This document shows positions 34,421 to 46,835 of a stretch of DNA of 64,000 nt, piece after piece (the first letter of the stretch is position 1; each line of letters begins with the position of its first letter). The notes below the pieces were generated by a model that ran no database searches, was not told the DNA's origin, and saw only the letters and a list, made by a program, of their open reading frames with translations. Origin of the DNA: Chinchilla lanigera (lineage: Eukaryota; Chordata; Mammalia; Rodentia; Chinchillidae); the NCBI RefSeq assembly GCF_000276665.1, contig NW_004955472.1, positions 9,107,349 through 9,171,348 on the forward strand. The letters are read 5' to 3'. Made by a program: the position numbers and the translations under genes.

Positions 34421-35399
34421 GTAAAGGAAAGTCTATCAAGAATAATGGGAAGAAGATTTTATCAGTATGCAAACTTCCTGTTTACTTTTACTAATATTGC
34501 AAAAATGTGTAAAACTGATGTTTTTCTTATCTAGGTTTTTTCCTTCCTACCATTCTGTCCTACAGTTCTTCATGTTGACCTCTCTTATTAGTTACTATTA
34601 ACATTTGATTGTATACAGGGAACTATCCCAGTGTATGAACAGGGATATATGATACACTTCCTAAAAGTACTTAGTCAACTGTTAAAAAAAATAAGTAGTT
34701 TTGCAATGTATATGTTGAAGTGCTGGTAGCTTGAAATTGATTAGGAAGGAGATTTATGCTGCCAGCATAGGCAGAAGAAAGAACCACTGCTTTCCCTTTC
34801 TTCTTTCATAGAAAGACAGTTTACTAGCTCAGCTGCTTTAACATGTGTACTACACACTCCGTATTCATGCCTACAGACAGACACAGACACATGCTGTGTG
34901 TGCTTGTGCGTGGTGAGGGATCAAGGCAAATGCATTGCCCTGCCCCTTGGAGACTCGTAACCTAGAAGGTTAGCTAAGTTTAGAAAATGGAACACTACTC
35001 TGTAAGACACTAAAACATAATTTCTGTGACATGTTACCTGTGGGGATAGGTGTGCAGTGCACGAAAAACACATTTAGCTAGAAACAAGGTATTAGAGTAT
35101 AGTTAATACTTGAACTTGACCATCAAAGGCTATTAGGATTTCACTTTGTGCAACTTCCTAAAGGAAGGAGAGGCGTCAGAGGAAGAACAGTGACAGAGAT
35201 GAACACTGTCAGAGAAAGAACAAAGGAACAGAATCCCTGAGGCAGGAAAAGAAGTATTGCATTGGCTAAGTGTCTGGCTGGAGCATATATAATATATAGG
35301 AGGGGATTTATAGTAGGCTGGAGGAGTATGTAGTGGGATTTAGCTCATAATATCTATGTAACTGGGTGATAATACAGTCTTGGCTAAATCATTCATCTT
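34421..35399. other. Unique non-coding sequence
   Basis: Nothing recognised in this stretch up to the SINE. Confidence 0.55.
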
Positions 35400-35491
35400 T
35401 TTTTTTTGTTTTGTCTCTGGTACCGGGAACCGAACTCACGACCTTGCGCTTGCCAGGCAGGCGCTTTGCCACTGAGCTAAATCCCCAGCCC
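35400..35491 (-). mobile_element. ID-like SINE, minus strand, young copy
   Basis: Near-consensus reverse complement: tctctggtaccgggaaccga, actcacgaccttgcgcttgc, gccactgagctaaatcccca, gcccc. A perfect 16-bp duplication, ctaaatcattcatctt, lies at 35384-35399 and 35492-35507. Promoter boxes look intact and CpGs are retained. Confidence 0.95.
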
Positions 35492-35507
35492 CTAAATCAT
35501 TCATCTT

Positions 35508-36494
35508 AAAAGAAGCACAGTGGAAACCTGTGACTCCAATAGGGGCTGACAATGGTCATGAGCTCTAAAATTTGTAGGCCAGTTTCATTAACTGAAAAAT
35601 ATTGATTACATTATGTTTTAAAATACTCTTAAAGAATTACAAAGAAAATGTTATCTTTAGCCTGGAAGATTAGTTGCAAGCTAAATGCTACAGTGTAGAA
35701 ACCATTGTGACACTTACTGAGTTGTGACAGAAGCAATTATGACATTACTGGCTCCTCTAACTCTCAAGAAAGAACCAGGTGGAAATGTTAACCATTTAGT
35801 AAAGACATGGTTTTTATGCTTGTTTAAAGAATGAAAAGATGTCCAAAATATTTATTGTCAAATTCATATGGGAAATGTGAGGAGGGGGAAAGAGGGGGAG
35901 GAAGAGGGACAGAGACTCATCGAGGGGCTGAAGATAATCCATAGAAATGATGTTATTCAACAACTTAGTGGGGGAAAATGCTTATTTGGTAAAGTCTTCA
36001 TCACATCACGTAAGCGATGTGTTCCTCCTGAAGTAACGTTATTTGGATTTACACAGACACTGCCCAATTAGATTAAGAGCCGCATGAAGTGGTAAACACG
36101 GATAAATGATGGATGGTTTCATGTAGGAAATTAGCTTTGATCTTTGGGTTTAGGCTATATGTGATGTAGTTTGGAAGATATAGCGTGAGAGAAATTAAAT
36201 GTTGATAAAATCAGTAACATGGAAATAATATTCCTTGAAGTGAACTTGTTAATTCTCATTGACTGAAATTGTCTTTTTTCTTAAGGAGTCAAAATGTCTT
36301 GCAATTTATACTGTGGTATTATGAGGCCAGATAGTAAAGATACGAACATAATCTGAGTAATACTATAAGTACAAAATGACCTTATAAGTGTACAAAATCC
36401 ACTAAGCTTAATTTTGGATGTGCGTGTTGCAGTTTAATCCTGTGACTGAGCTTCCTGAGGGCGTGGGTAGGTACTAAGATAACTGCTAAATTAG
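35508..36494. other. Unique non-coding sequence
   Basis: No transposon recognised. The plus frame at 35868-36071 has a purine-rich start and no motif. Confidence 0.5.
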
Positions 36495-36590
36495 AAGATT
36501 GGGGTCCAGTCTGTCTGGCTTCAAAACATGATTGGCTATTGATTAGCCCCATATGAGTTACTCTATTTGTGCCTATTTTCTTATGCTGAT
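36495..36590 (+). mobile_element. Possible MIR SINE remnant
   Basis: agattggggtccagtctgtctggcttcaaaacatg, then ttactctatttgtgcctatt and ttcttatgctgatga, follow the MIR core order in plus orientation. Weak match, adjoining a purine repeat. Confidence 0.4.
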
Positions 36591-36632
36591 GAAGAAGAAG
36601 AAGAAGAGGAAGAGGAGGAGGAGGAAAAGGAA
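36591..36632. repeat. (GAA/GAG)n purine repeat
   Basis: GAAGAAGAAG followed by GAGGAGGAG units, about 42 bp of pure purine on the plus strand. Confidence 0.9.
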
Positions 36633-38187
36633 AACAAGAGTGTCTTACAAGTAAGGACATCTTGGTAGTTCAACAAGAATATACATGTGGAAACACAGTG
36701 CTATTCCACAATTGTCCTTTGAATGCCTAATATGTTTTAGGCACACTTTAGTCCCTTGGGATATATAAGTGAATTAAGTAGTTCTCTGCTCTAGTAGATC
36801 TTTTATTATATCAACTTCAAGTTAACACTATCTATATTTCTATTGCTATCTGTTTATAGAAAGCCTGGTCACAGTGCCTGGTTAGTAGATGTTCAAAAAA
36901 ATTGCTTGAATGTACAGTAAACTAAAGCTGTGATGTAAGTAAGTAACATTGGCAAGTGAACAGAATAAAGGAAAACACTTCGGGAAGTTAGGAAATTCTA
37001 GGAAAGAGATTACACAGTGCAAAGTGAAGCTCTTGAGTACGAAGTATGCCTGGATAGTTTTTTTGTGACAACAGGATTTCTACTTGTCTACCATTAAATA
37101 CTACCTTTGAGCATTTTTTATGGCCAAAAATCTGACTAAGGAAAATTTTACAGTGTGCATAAATAGTTGTACAAATATGTTGTTCTTCTTATTTTATTGG
37201 TCTTTGAAATTTATCCAAACTATTAAGGAGGCATGGATGATAATTCTAATGTCTGGTAGAATAACAAATGAGACATTGGTTTACTTTTCAATAAATCACA
37301 ACCACAAGAAGCAGCTAAATAAATGAAACTCTAAATTTTAAAATATATTCATGTTAGTCATCTCACGGCAGATATTTCAGGATGAATTAAGGAATTGTCT
37401 CTCGCAGCATTAAGTATGCCTAATACTGTTAGGCAAAAGAGGGAAGCTCAGCCTAATGGATCAATCCCATTAGGAGGAAAAGCAAAGCATTATACAAGCG
37501 CCCTCACTTTAGAAAGATAACTGTAAGAGTCAGCTGCTCATTGCAGTTCTTTTCCCCGCTTCAAATGCTGTTTTTGTTCTGTCAGCATTGTCAGTATACG
37601 CGGCTTCTGTACTGTAGAGAGTAATTCTATTATATGGCAGATAAAACAAGGGGGTATGCATCAGATTATAAATAACTTAATTTTGCAAAGGAATTTTACA
37701 TCTTAATCTGCTGGACTATCACTTTCACTTAGGCTCTGAAACCAAATTATGTTATTGTGTTCTGTGATATAATTTAATAACTCACCCATAAGGAAATGTC
37801 AGGTCGCATTTGCAACAATCCAGAGGCCATGAAGCCAGATGGAAGGTCATTCTGTTTGAGGATTGTAAATGAACCTGTCCAACAAAGTTTTGGTTAGGGA
37901 CAGCCAAGGACTCATTATGTAGTCAATTTACCCAACTGCTTGCAAGAACCATGCCAATGCCAAGGCTGCTCTGTCCTTTGAAGTTTGAAAGAAATTTTTT
38001 ACAGGGACTTTTTACTTTAATCAAGCCAAAAAGGAAATTAGCTTTGCAAAAGAAGCAGTGATTTCCATATATTGCTTAGAATATTAGCGTAAAAATTAAA
38101 TGTATTATTGGAATGCAATTTATGGATTTTTGGTTGTATTTTTTTATTCATTTTCCTTTTTCCCTTTTAAATTCTGCCTCTCTTTGA

Positions 38188-38192
<5 letters not shown>
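36633..38192. other. Repeat-free block, candidate conserved non-coding DNA
   Basis: About 1.5 kb without a transposon. The part at about 37350-37760 has balanced composition and low repeat character compared with its surroundings. No gene motif. The 68-codon plus frame at 37120-37326 is unremarkable. Confidence 0.35.

Positions 38193-38224
<32 letters not shown>
38193..38224. repeat. (CA)n microsatellite
   Basis: Uninterrupted CA run of 16 units. Confidence 0.97.
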
Positions 38225-38228
<4 letters not shown>

Positions 38229-38489
38229 GCTAAACCATTCAAACAAAAGAAAATGTACAAAGAATTCTATGCTTCTGAAAATTAAAAATGTTCAGTTAAA
38301 GTAATTGTCTTTTCTTTATTTTCTTTTTGAGTTCCCTCTGTTCAATATGAAGTTAAAACTTTGATTATCTACACTATATAATTTAATGTGAGTAGTATGT
38401 ATAATTCAATGCTAGCTTTTATTTAAATTTTAAAATGTGCATATTTTAAAAATCTGGGTATTTCTAATGATGTTTCCGTATTTTGTGTA

Positions 38490-38660
38490 GCAGAAAACAC
38501 AGAGGTAATCGTTCTGGGGAGAGAGCAGGTAGGGTGGAGGGGAAGGAGACAGAAATGTCCAGATGTGTGGTGTACACGTGGACACCCCCCGGGACAAGAG
38601 TGATCATTATGTGCCGCAAACATGTCCTAATAAAAAATAATAAAAATATTTTGTAATAAG
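38490..38660 (+). mobile_element. Possible 5'-truncated L1 3'UTR
   Basis: A purine-rich G-run block (agggtggaggggaaggagac) is followed by ggtgtacacgtggacacccc and ends in AATAAAAAATAATAAAA. A G-rich tract followed by an AATAAA-containing A-rich end is how a truncated L1 3'UTR looks. CpGs are retained. Family and boundaries are uncertain and no clear target duplication was found. Confidence 0.35.
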
Positions 38661-39336
38661 TACATTTTCATTTTAGAAAATGAAAGATGCTAATAATTTA
38701 TCCATACTCCCATATCTACGATACATTTTGACATTTTTGCATATTTACATCTTTCAAAGCATGCCCCTGTATTTCCTTGAATATACTGATCATGTATATA
38801 TGGTCAGTCTTCATTAGTTGTGGATTCCATTGTCTGAATTTACCTACTTACTGAAATTTATACATAACCTCAATACCACTGCTGTCAAAGATTTTGCACT
38901 TATGCCGGTGCATGCAGAGCAGTGAAACTGATGAGTCAGCCATCACACAAGTTTCCAGCTGAGGTGGACAAAGGCCTTCTTGTCCCAGTTCTTCCCCAAA
39001 GATGACCAAGGGTTAGAGAAGGGCAGGGACAACGCAAGACAGAGTTTGAAGCTCCAGCTCTGGGACTCAGCGGTCAGGGCTTGATTTCCAGCTCTGGATC
39101 TCTGAGAGGGCTTCATACTTCTGGAGCTCATTTTCTGTTTTGTAAAACAAAGAATACAGAATCTTCCAAATGGGTGGTTTTTAGAATTGAAAATTATAAT
39201 CTATGTGAGATAAGTGTGAGCTATCCCCTGGGAGGAGGCTTAGTAATTCTTAATTCATCATTTCTAGTGACCTTATAAAACATGACTTCCACAAATGAGG
39301 AGAATCAGTTCTACATGTATACCTTTATATCTGTTA
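38661..39336. other. Unique non-coding sequence
   Basis: Nothing recognised. Short open frames at 38943-39278 lack motifs. Confidence 0.5.
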
Positions 39337-39541
39337 CAGTGCTACCTTGGTTCATGAACTTAATCTATTCTATGATTTTGGAAAAGATGGCCACATTTGT
39401 GTTTGTGTGGGACAGATGGTTGGTTGTGTGGTGTTTCTCACCCAATGCAGTTTGGAAACAAAAGCATAATTTTGGCAAACACTTCTGTTTTCAAACCAAA
39501 TTGTTTGTAAACAGAAGCTTTCCTAAACCAAAGTATCACTA
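39337..39541. mobile_element. Tigger-like (Tc1/mariner superfamily) MITE
   Basis: About 205 bp bounded by terminal inverted repeats: cagtgctaccttggtt at the left and the imperfect complement aaccaaagtatcact at the right. TA directly precedes the left end (39335-39336), as expected for this superfamily's TA target. The interior (tgcagtttggaaacaaaagc, caaattgtttgtaaacagaa) follows a familiar mammalian non-autonomous layout. No transposase coding. The 100-codon plus frame at 39282-39584 is a chance reading across it. Confidence 0.7.
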
Positions 39542-40849
39542 TGCTATGAATATTACGCTATACCATGGAATAAGAACAATCTGAATATACATTTTTGTAG
39601 GACATGAATGTTTTCATACATGTTAATAAGTATATTTCAAAATAGTCTTAAAACTGATTTCATTTGTACTCAGAATTTTTCAGATGTAAGGGGTGATCCG
39701 TGATTGAGAACTGTGGTGAATGCTGAAATTAAAAAAAAAAAAAATCATTATGAAAAGACACTTAATCCTCATTAAAATACTCCCCTTTCTTTCAACACAC
39801 TAATCTCACCATTCTTCCCACTTTGGGAGGCAGTTCTGGAAGATCTCTCTAGTGAGTGCCTGTACAGGGTGTGATCAAAGACAGGGTGAATGCTGATGCC
39901 AACTGTCATCCAAGGGAAAGTCAGACTTATAAAACAATACATTGTATTCCCATCCCCATTATTCACTGGATCTTATACCATGAGTCTTACACCATATGAC
40001 TTTCCAGCCATGACAGCTCAACTAAAGACACTTTAGAAGGAAAACGTGCAGAACTGCTTCAGAAACAGGTGAGAATGGTGGAATAATTCTGCTCAAAGTG
40101 AGGGGAAGAATTTTGAGGGAGATTAATGGTAATGCATTTTTATTGAATTAATTTTCTAAAATTTAAGCATATACCATATATTCTGATTACCCTTCATAAA
40201 TGTTTATTAGGATTTTCCAGATTTTTGAACTTTAATTGTGATAAATATCCATATGCATAAGTCACTTGACTTGTAAACTCATCTAAAAAGAGAACAGTTT
40301 CCTCTTTGGATGATATAATATTTGGTAGCAGTGTATAGTCAGTCTCTCTCTGCTCTCAAAGTTATAATCACCATTTTTAGCTATATTTTCCTACAGAGCA
40401 GGAAGAAGGCAAAATAGGTCTTCCAATAATGGTATGCACTGGAGTTGAACCATAGTCTCGTGAAATGGCAAGAAGAATCTCAGGATTCTGTGAATGTGCT
40501 TTGCACCAGAGAGAAGAAAGAGAATAACATGCAGAGTTGTTTCAATTTGCTCTAGGCAAAGTAGGAAGGAAAAATGAGGAAAAAACTGTACTTTGAGATT
40601 TTAGAGCTCTGCTGAAAATTACTCTGTGGATATCTTTACCATGACATAGCCACACAATCCTTATCCACACCATCAGAGTATTGTTTCTAATTATTGCAGA
40701 CTTAACAGGTAGGTCTCGGACAGTCAACCAGAGGTAGTGCTGCAACAGCATGTGCTCCAGGCAGACCAGACCAGCCCATGTAGAATAGCACCTCAGAAAC
40801 AGGCATTTCACCTGGATGTTGTAGTGGATTGACAACTGGTGGTCAGCTT
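39542..40849. other. Unique non-coding sequence
   Basis: No transposon recognised. The 97-codon minus frame at 40542-40835 has no known motif; its upstream end may touch the LTR-like unit that follows. Confidence 0.45.
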
Positions 40850-41690
40850 ATAACTCCCAGCTGAAATGAGTAAGTGTGGTGCTGGGTGTGGGAGGCCCAC
40901 CTGGGGACTGTTGCCAGCAGCATAAGAGGCAGACCTGGAGAAGAAGAAGGAATCTGTTGGGAGCTGGTAGAAGCTGTAGGGAGATGTTGGTTGTTTTGGA
41001 GGAACTCCTCACGCTGGCTTTCCTGATGAATTTGGCTGTTTTCATCCTCTGAGGAGCTCAGGACCTCGTTGGCACTGAGAATGGCTTCAGTTCACTTTGG
41101 GGGAGCTCTGGTCCTCACTTTGAGCATTGCTTCCTGCTCTGGAGGGGAAGATAGTGCACTGCTGGCCTCCTGAAAAAACTTGCTGTGTTGGCTTCCCTAA
41201 TGGGAACTTGACCATCTTGATCATCGGAGGAGATCGGGACCTCACTGTTGCTGAGGATGGCTGTGTTTTCTGGAGCTCTGGTTCTTCTGAGCATCATTTC
41301 CTAGCTCCAGTGCAGATTCCTCAGCCTGCTAGCACAGATCCTTCATCCTGCTGGCACAGACTTTCTAGATTCCACCACTGACCATTGGGCCTTCCCAGGG
41401 CAGATCCGTGAAACAGGCCTGTGTGAGATATTGTTATGGGGTCTGGGCCTCCAGCTGGTTCATGGTAGGCATCGTTACGGGCTCTATTCAGCTGGCCTCA
41501 TGTAGGACATTATTTCGGGATCCAGGCCCTCAGCTGGATTCCTGGGCTATAGTGTATGAACAGATTTCCTACACACTCTCAGGTACATCATTCTTTGGAT
41601 GACTATTATAAATACTCTTTTAAAATATGTGTCCTGTACTGTATTGTTCCCCTTGCAAAAATAAACCAAACCAAAACAGATGTCCTATGA
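40850..41690 (+). mobile_element. Unclassified LTR-like repeat with nested duplications
   Basis: A GC-richer unit with internal tandem structure. The ~130-bp block at about 41000-41145 recurs, diverged, at about 41167-41310 (shared ggagctctggt, cctca/cct, gag-cat and cttgctgt/ctcacgct cores). A ~24-bp unit (agattcctcagcctgctagc, then gatccttcatcctgctggca) is repeated at 41310-41360, and 'cagctgg' phrases recur three times at 41440-41545. It ends with an AATAAA signal at about 41662. LTR-like layout, but I do not recognise a family. Short open frames within it are chance. Confidence 0.5.
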
Positions 41691-42642
41691 AATGGGGAGA
41701 AAACGACATGCTGGGGCCTGAGCCCTAGCCCTTGGTTCTGAGTTCTGGTCCTAATTTTGAAAATATATGAACAGGAGAAAAAACCAAATTCTTGGTTTAA
41801 ATGTTAGTTTTAAAGGTTCTCTTTATTTTATTTTGTAAAAGTATATTCTTCATAAGTGTGAGATAATGGAGGAAACCATGCACTACTTTTGACAAAAAGT
41901 GCTTACAACAAAATGTCTTATTTCAGTGTGAATTAGCTGACCACTTCATCTTGTCTCCCTATTTCATTTATTCTTTATATTATGGGACAACTGAAAAAAA
42001 AAAGAGATGATGCAAAAGCAGCAAAGGTTAACCTGCCCGCTTACTTTTAAGTTTGCTATTTTTTTCCTAGTTCCCATCTTAGTCTTTTGAGAGAGGTCAC
42101 TAAATCATTTTGGATCAAATACCTTTTGCAGAGTCTGTACAGTGGAATAAAATGGAATAAAATGGATGACTAATATATTGATAAAGTCACCAAGACCTTG
42201 GTATAGATACCATGGTTGTAGATACTATCCCTGTAGAGAATGAAGATATAGATGTATAATCAAATTGGCATTTTAATCTATTATATACATTGTATATTAT
42301 AGTACTCAGTATATGAATTAAAAAATCCCCTTCTAAATTACAAAATGAGGTACTATGTCTGCACTACTGACAGTAAACAATAACTGGGAACAATTATCTT
42401 TCTGTTTAATGCTAGGTACTATTCTGCAACAGAGACAAATAATGGGTAAAATCTATGCTGAAGCTTAGATAAACTCCACCTAGAACCTATAAATTAAAAG
42501 CATGAGACTAAATGATATATCTATTAAAAATCAGTAGAAAGGTTAATAGGCCTTATGTTGTTATAAATGCAATCACTTTTATTAATCTATGTGAAGGCAA
42601 ACATACTTCTTGGATTTGACTAGGGTAGCCAAATCTATAGGA

Positions 42643-42644
<2 letters not shown>
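41691..42644. other. Unique non-coding sequence
   Basis: AT-rich. A short direct repeat (ggaataaaat twice near 42143-42165) is the only structure seen. Confidence 0.5.

Positions 42645-42675
<31 letters not shown>
42645..42675. repeat. (TATC)n microsatellite
   Basis: About eight TATC tetranucleotide units with no interruption. Confidence 0.95.
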
Positions 42676-42676
<1 letters not shown>

Positions 42677-44385
42677 CTTGAATAATTAAATATTTAGGGC
42701 AAGCAATGAATACAAATATTTATAAGTTGGGTAAAAATTTATAATTTACAGGGAATATTCTTTAAACTCAGAAACAACCTAAGCATTCTTTTAAAGACTT
42801 TGCAACTGATTACATCAGACCCACCTGGAATAATCTTCTTTTTGATCAATTTGCAGCTAACTGGTTACAGGGCTTAATTTCATTTGCAAAATCTTTTCAA
42901 AGCAGCAACTAGATACAGTCCGAGTAGAAGAAAGTCCATGGATGCTGCATAATGACTGCGTGCTTCCAACCCATGATTCTCCCATGAGCACATTCCTTGC
43001 AGTTCAGACTACCTGGATACAGCAGCTTCCCTGTAGAGGGCCAGGTACCTGACACCCACAACTGAAAGTAGAAGTTTAATTGGGCTGACAGTTTACTCCA
43101 TGGTAAGCTGGTAAAGCTGTTCACTTCCTAAAGTTCCAAATGTGGAGTCAGTAAGTGTGGCCACAAAAGATACACAATCCAAAAGTGTGTGCACAGATTC
43201 GCTTCCCCCAGCTAGGCCCCAGCTCCGAAGTGCACACCTAGGGATGAGCACTGGCAGTCCGCTGGTGAGCAGGGCACCTCGTGACCCAGTCACCTCTCCA
43301 GAAGTCTCTGAATCCAGTCCAGTTGTCAGTTGGAAGTTAGCCGGTCTACTTAGAAAATGCCAGAATGGGAACTCTAGGAAATGTAGGCCAGACTAGCAAA
43401 TTTGGTACATCTAATACTATCATATGTGCACCCTCTGTCAACCTGGCATCTGTATACATCTCTGAAAAGCATGCTGAATCCCCAGAATCATATTTCTGCC
43501 CAATATTATGTAATACCTCATGTTCAATCAAAAATCAGTTAACCTGTTCCTCTGAAAACTATACAAAGTCTTTGGGTGATCATTATTCTTCTCTCTTATC
43601 ATTAAAATACTGAAACAATAGCAGACTAAGAGAAGAGAGAAAATAATATTTGATTACTATACATACAAGCATATTCATATAAAAATGAGATAGAAACAAG
43701 TAGAATTATTGCAGTCTTCTTTTCTGAAACTGGTCACATGGTTGCAATGAGGTAGATAATGACAGTTTCCAGTCTATTTCGTGTGTGCTTGCCCTCAGTA
43801 AATTCTTCAACAGGCTGTGGTTCATTGCCCAGTAAGGGGACCTGGACATCATTTCAGAGCATCTCAGCTATTAATGCTGCTAAACATATAATACAATAGA
43901 AAGCACAGAGATCTCGTACTTGGAGGATATTTTTGCCCATGAACACTCAGTTGCTGTGCTCCATGTAGTGATAATCTGTGTATTTTTGCTTTTGTATAAA
44001 TAGAGTTTGAGATGATGTTCATACCACTGTGGGACAATAAGTACTATTTCTTACATTGAGAATGTGAAACTATGACTAAGTATAAAATGATAATTGAAGT
44101 CACTTTTAATTCTATAATCTAGAGTTAGTTCCTATTATCATTTAGTATATTTACTCCTAATTTTTGTATAAACTCTTATATTTCCCTTGATTGTCTTGCT
44201 GAACTCTGTTAAGTTCAGTGAGGGTGGTATCTATGGCAGGACACAATAACCAGAAAAAGTACAAAATTTGGCTTTAATAGCTGTGAGTTTGAGCCATCTG
44301 GAGAGTTCTTTTCCGATGTCATGACAACTCCCATGTGAGAACAGTAGTCCCATGGGACAAATTTTTAATATTATGACCTCGCATA
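42676..44385. other. Unique non-coding sequence
   Basis: About 1.7 kb without a transposon. The part 43080-43400 retains several CpGs and is less AT-rich (84-codon plus frame at 43142-43396, no motif). It may be an old LTR or a conserved block; I cannot tell. Confidence 0.45.
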
Positions 44386-44610
44386 TTGTCTCAGTTACTT
44401 TCTTGTTTCTGGGACAAATTACCTGACATCCCAAGTTAAAAAGAAGAAAGGTTTATTTTAGTTCATGGTTTGTGAAAGTTCCAGTCACTTGGCCGCCTCC
44501 AGCATAGGAGGCATGGCACAGGTACAAAGCAGAAATGACTTACTGTGCGGCAGGTGATAGACACAGAGCCTTCCTGCTTCTTTCTCTTTCATTGCAGCCA
44601 AGTTAAGAAA
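44386..44610 (-). mobile_element. MaLR-type LTR fragment, minus strand
   Basis: Reverse complement of the 3' half of a MaLR LTR: gtctcagttactttcttgtt, gggacaaattacctgacatc, aagaagaaaggtttatttta, gttcatggtttgtgaaagtt, and ggccgcctccagcataggag. It matches the copy at 29524 in the same order. The far end is missing or too diverged. Confidence 0.75.
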
Positions 44611-44797
44611 GTTTGATACACTTAAAAAAAAGAAGAATGCATCCTTCATATTTAATACTTAAGGAAATTTTAAAAAGATCTTTGATCTAGGATAACCTTC
44701 AAATATTCTTCTGTGCAGGACAATTGTCATGATTACCCTGTATTTCATAAGATTTATATTAATATTTTACTATTTTGAAAGTATGTTGTGCTGTATA

Positions 44798-44932
44798 TGT
44801 TGATGCATGGTGAAATGCCAGCACTCCGGAGGCTGAGGCAGGAGAATCACTTGAGTTTGAGACCACACTAGGCTACAAAGTGAGTTCAAGGCCAGCCTGA
44901 ACTGCAGAGAAAGACGCTGTCACCAAAAAGTA
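44798..44932 (+). mobile_element. B1 SINE with damaged head
   Basis: The head is shortened (tgatgcatggtgaaatgcca) but the body is standard: ggaggctgaggcaggagaat, gagaccacactaggctacaa, ggccagcctgaactgcagag, aaagacgctgtcaccaaaaa. The internal duplication is visible. Confidence 0.88.
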
Positions 44933-46204
44933 CTTTGTTTACTCAAATTACTTATATTAATTACATTCTGCAGCACTGTATATTTCTGGTTTCAAGTTCT
45001 CTGCTGCAAAAAGGTTGCCCAGGATTTATACAGTGAATGAATTCCATTGACCTTCCAAGTGTGGAACATAATACCTCTATTTTAGTATAGTTTTTAATCA
45101 TGCAAAATAGTTTTTGCATAATGTTATTATAACTGATTTTTGTTAAGTAAGTTATTTTTGGTGAAATTTTATTTTTCTTGGATCCTCACAAAAAGTTGTT
45201 TATGTATGTTATAATTTAAAAAAACCATACAAAAGCTAGCTTAAACAAAGACATGGAGAAACTTTGTCATTTTGATCCTGTGTACCAAAGCTCTCTCCCT
45301 ATATAATATGTTCTGAATTTATTTCTTTAAACATTCAGCAGTGATGAGTTTACACCTTCCACTACTACCTACTGATAAAGACTGCATTTAAGCTCTTTGC
45401 CGTATTTTTTCTATTTTTATTTTAGCCATTTTTAACCACATAAAGATGGGCATTTCTCACACAGCATGAGACTTATAAATTTTTCCATATGATATGCAGC
45501 TTATTGTTTTAATAAAACTCTCAACAAATGCTTTACTATTTATTTTGCTTCCACTTCATTTATAAAGTATCTAATTAAATTTCAGATTAATTGAAACATT
45601 AATGAACAATGCAGAGGTTTTACTTTAAGGATGCTTGACAAGACAAGCAGTAACTACTTTACAGTTGGATGTATTTATTTCCCCCTTTTAAAGTCTGGTT
45701 AGTTGTTGCTGTAATATTTATTATTAACACACAATATTTTTCTAATATTGGTTAACTAAGAGCAGAAATGATATTTTTTAAAATGTCACTTTTGATGAGA
45801 AGGCAATGTTCGTTTTTATGAATATATCATTATTTACTTTGCCAACCTAATATTTTTGAGCAATTGTATTTTTTCTTTTCAATAAAAAGGAAAAAGTGAA
45901 ATGAAAATAAATGCCTTCACATGTAAATGTCAGTGCCATTCTCTTACAATTTCTTTAGGGTAAAGGCAATATTTCTGAAGAGTTATAGATAGTATTCTCA
46001 ATTTATATTCTCAATGGCTTAGTCCAATTTCTATTTCACCAGTAATGAATGAGATGGAATGTTTTTGACAAATATTTTAATATTATATACCTATGATTTA
46101 AACATATTTTCTTTGATTAACATTAGAAAAATTTCATATTTAAAATTCCCATTGCTTCAGTTACAGAAAATTTGATTTGTTTGTGTTATTTCGATACTTA
46201 TTTT
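44933..46204. other. Repeat-free block, candidate conserved non-coding DNA
   Basis: About 1.3 kb of AT-rich unique sequence. At about 45560-45680 it has homeodomain-type cores (tctaattaaatttcagatta) and a GC-balanced patch. No gene motif. Confidence 0.35.
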
Positions 46205-46640
46205 AAAAACTTAGCGAGAGTTGGCAGTAAATAGTGCTTACATGTCCGTAGCACACCCTGATCTTTTCTTCATCCCCTCCCCGTTCTCTCTCTCCATCTC
46301 TGTCTCGCTCTCCTCTGAGAAAGGTCATCTCCATAACTTGTATTATCTGTCTTTTACTTTGCTCTTTATTTATAATTTTTGTTTCTAATGCAATGAAACC
46401 ACACGATATTTAAGTTTGTGTGTCTGACTTATTTCACTTAACATCAGATCTCAAACTGCATTCATTTTCCTAAAAATGCCTCAAATTTACTTTTCACAGA
46501 GTAGTAGTCCATAGTGTTTAAATGTAAAATTGTCTTTGTCGTTGGGCATGTAGGCTGTTTCTAGGATCTAGCTATTATGAGTTGTGCTGCTAGAAACATG
46601 TGTATACATATAACACTGTAATATGATGTCTCATTAAGAA
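46205..46640 (-). mobile_element. 5'-truncated LINE-1 3' end, minus strand
   Basis: Reverse complement of an L1 3' part, in the order cttcatcccctccccgttct (G-rich 3'UTR tract), atttcacttaacatcagatc, gtagtagtccatagtgttta, ggcatgtaggctgtttctag. It parallels the L1 3' ends at 3.8-4.2 and 20.1-20.5 kb. Non-coding. Confidence 0.78.
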
Positions 46641-46740
46641 ATTTAAAAATTTTATGAATTTAAAACCAACATTTTATTGTTCCTTCTAAGATGAGATGGT
46701 TTATTACAAAATAAAATTATTTTATAAATGTTGAAAAGTA

Positions 46741-46835
46741 GGGCTGGGGATTTAGCTCAGCTGCAAAGCGCCTGCCTGGCAAGCACAAGGTCGTGAGTTT
46801 GGTTCCCGGTACCGGAGAAAAACCAAAAAAAAAAA
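46741..46835 (+). mobile_element. ID-like SINE, young copy
   Basis: gggctggggatttagctcag, with ggtcgtgagtttggttcccg, GTACCGGAG and an A tail. A perfect 15-bp duplication, aaatgttgaaaagta, lies at 46726-46740 and 46836-46850. Nearly consensus. Confidence 0.95.

Noticed and set aside
34322..34534. Frame rich in Cys-Val and Arg-Glu
   Set aside because: It is a translation of the TG/GA microsatellite.
39282..39584. 100-codon plus-strand frame
   Set aside because: Coincides with the Tigger-like MITE; not a transposase and no motif.
43080..43400. Possible exon in a CpG-bearing patch
   Set aside because: The 84-codon frame has no domain and I see no paired splice-site context; CpG retention alone is not enough.
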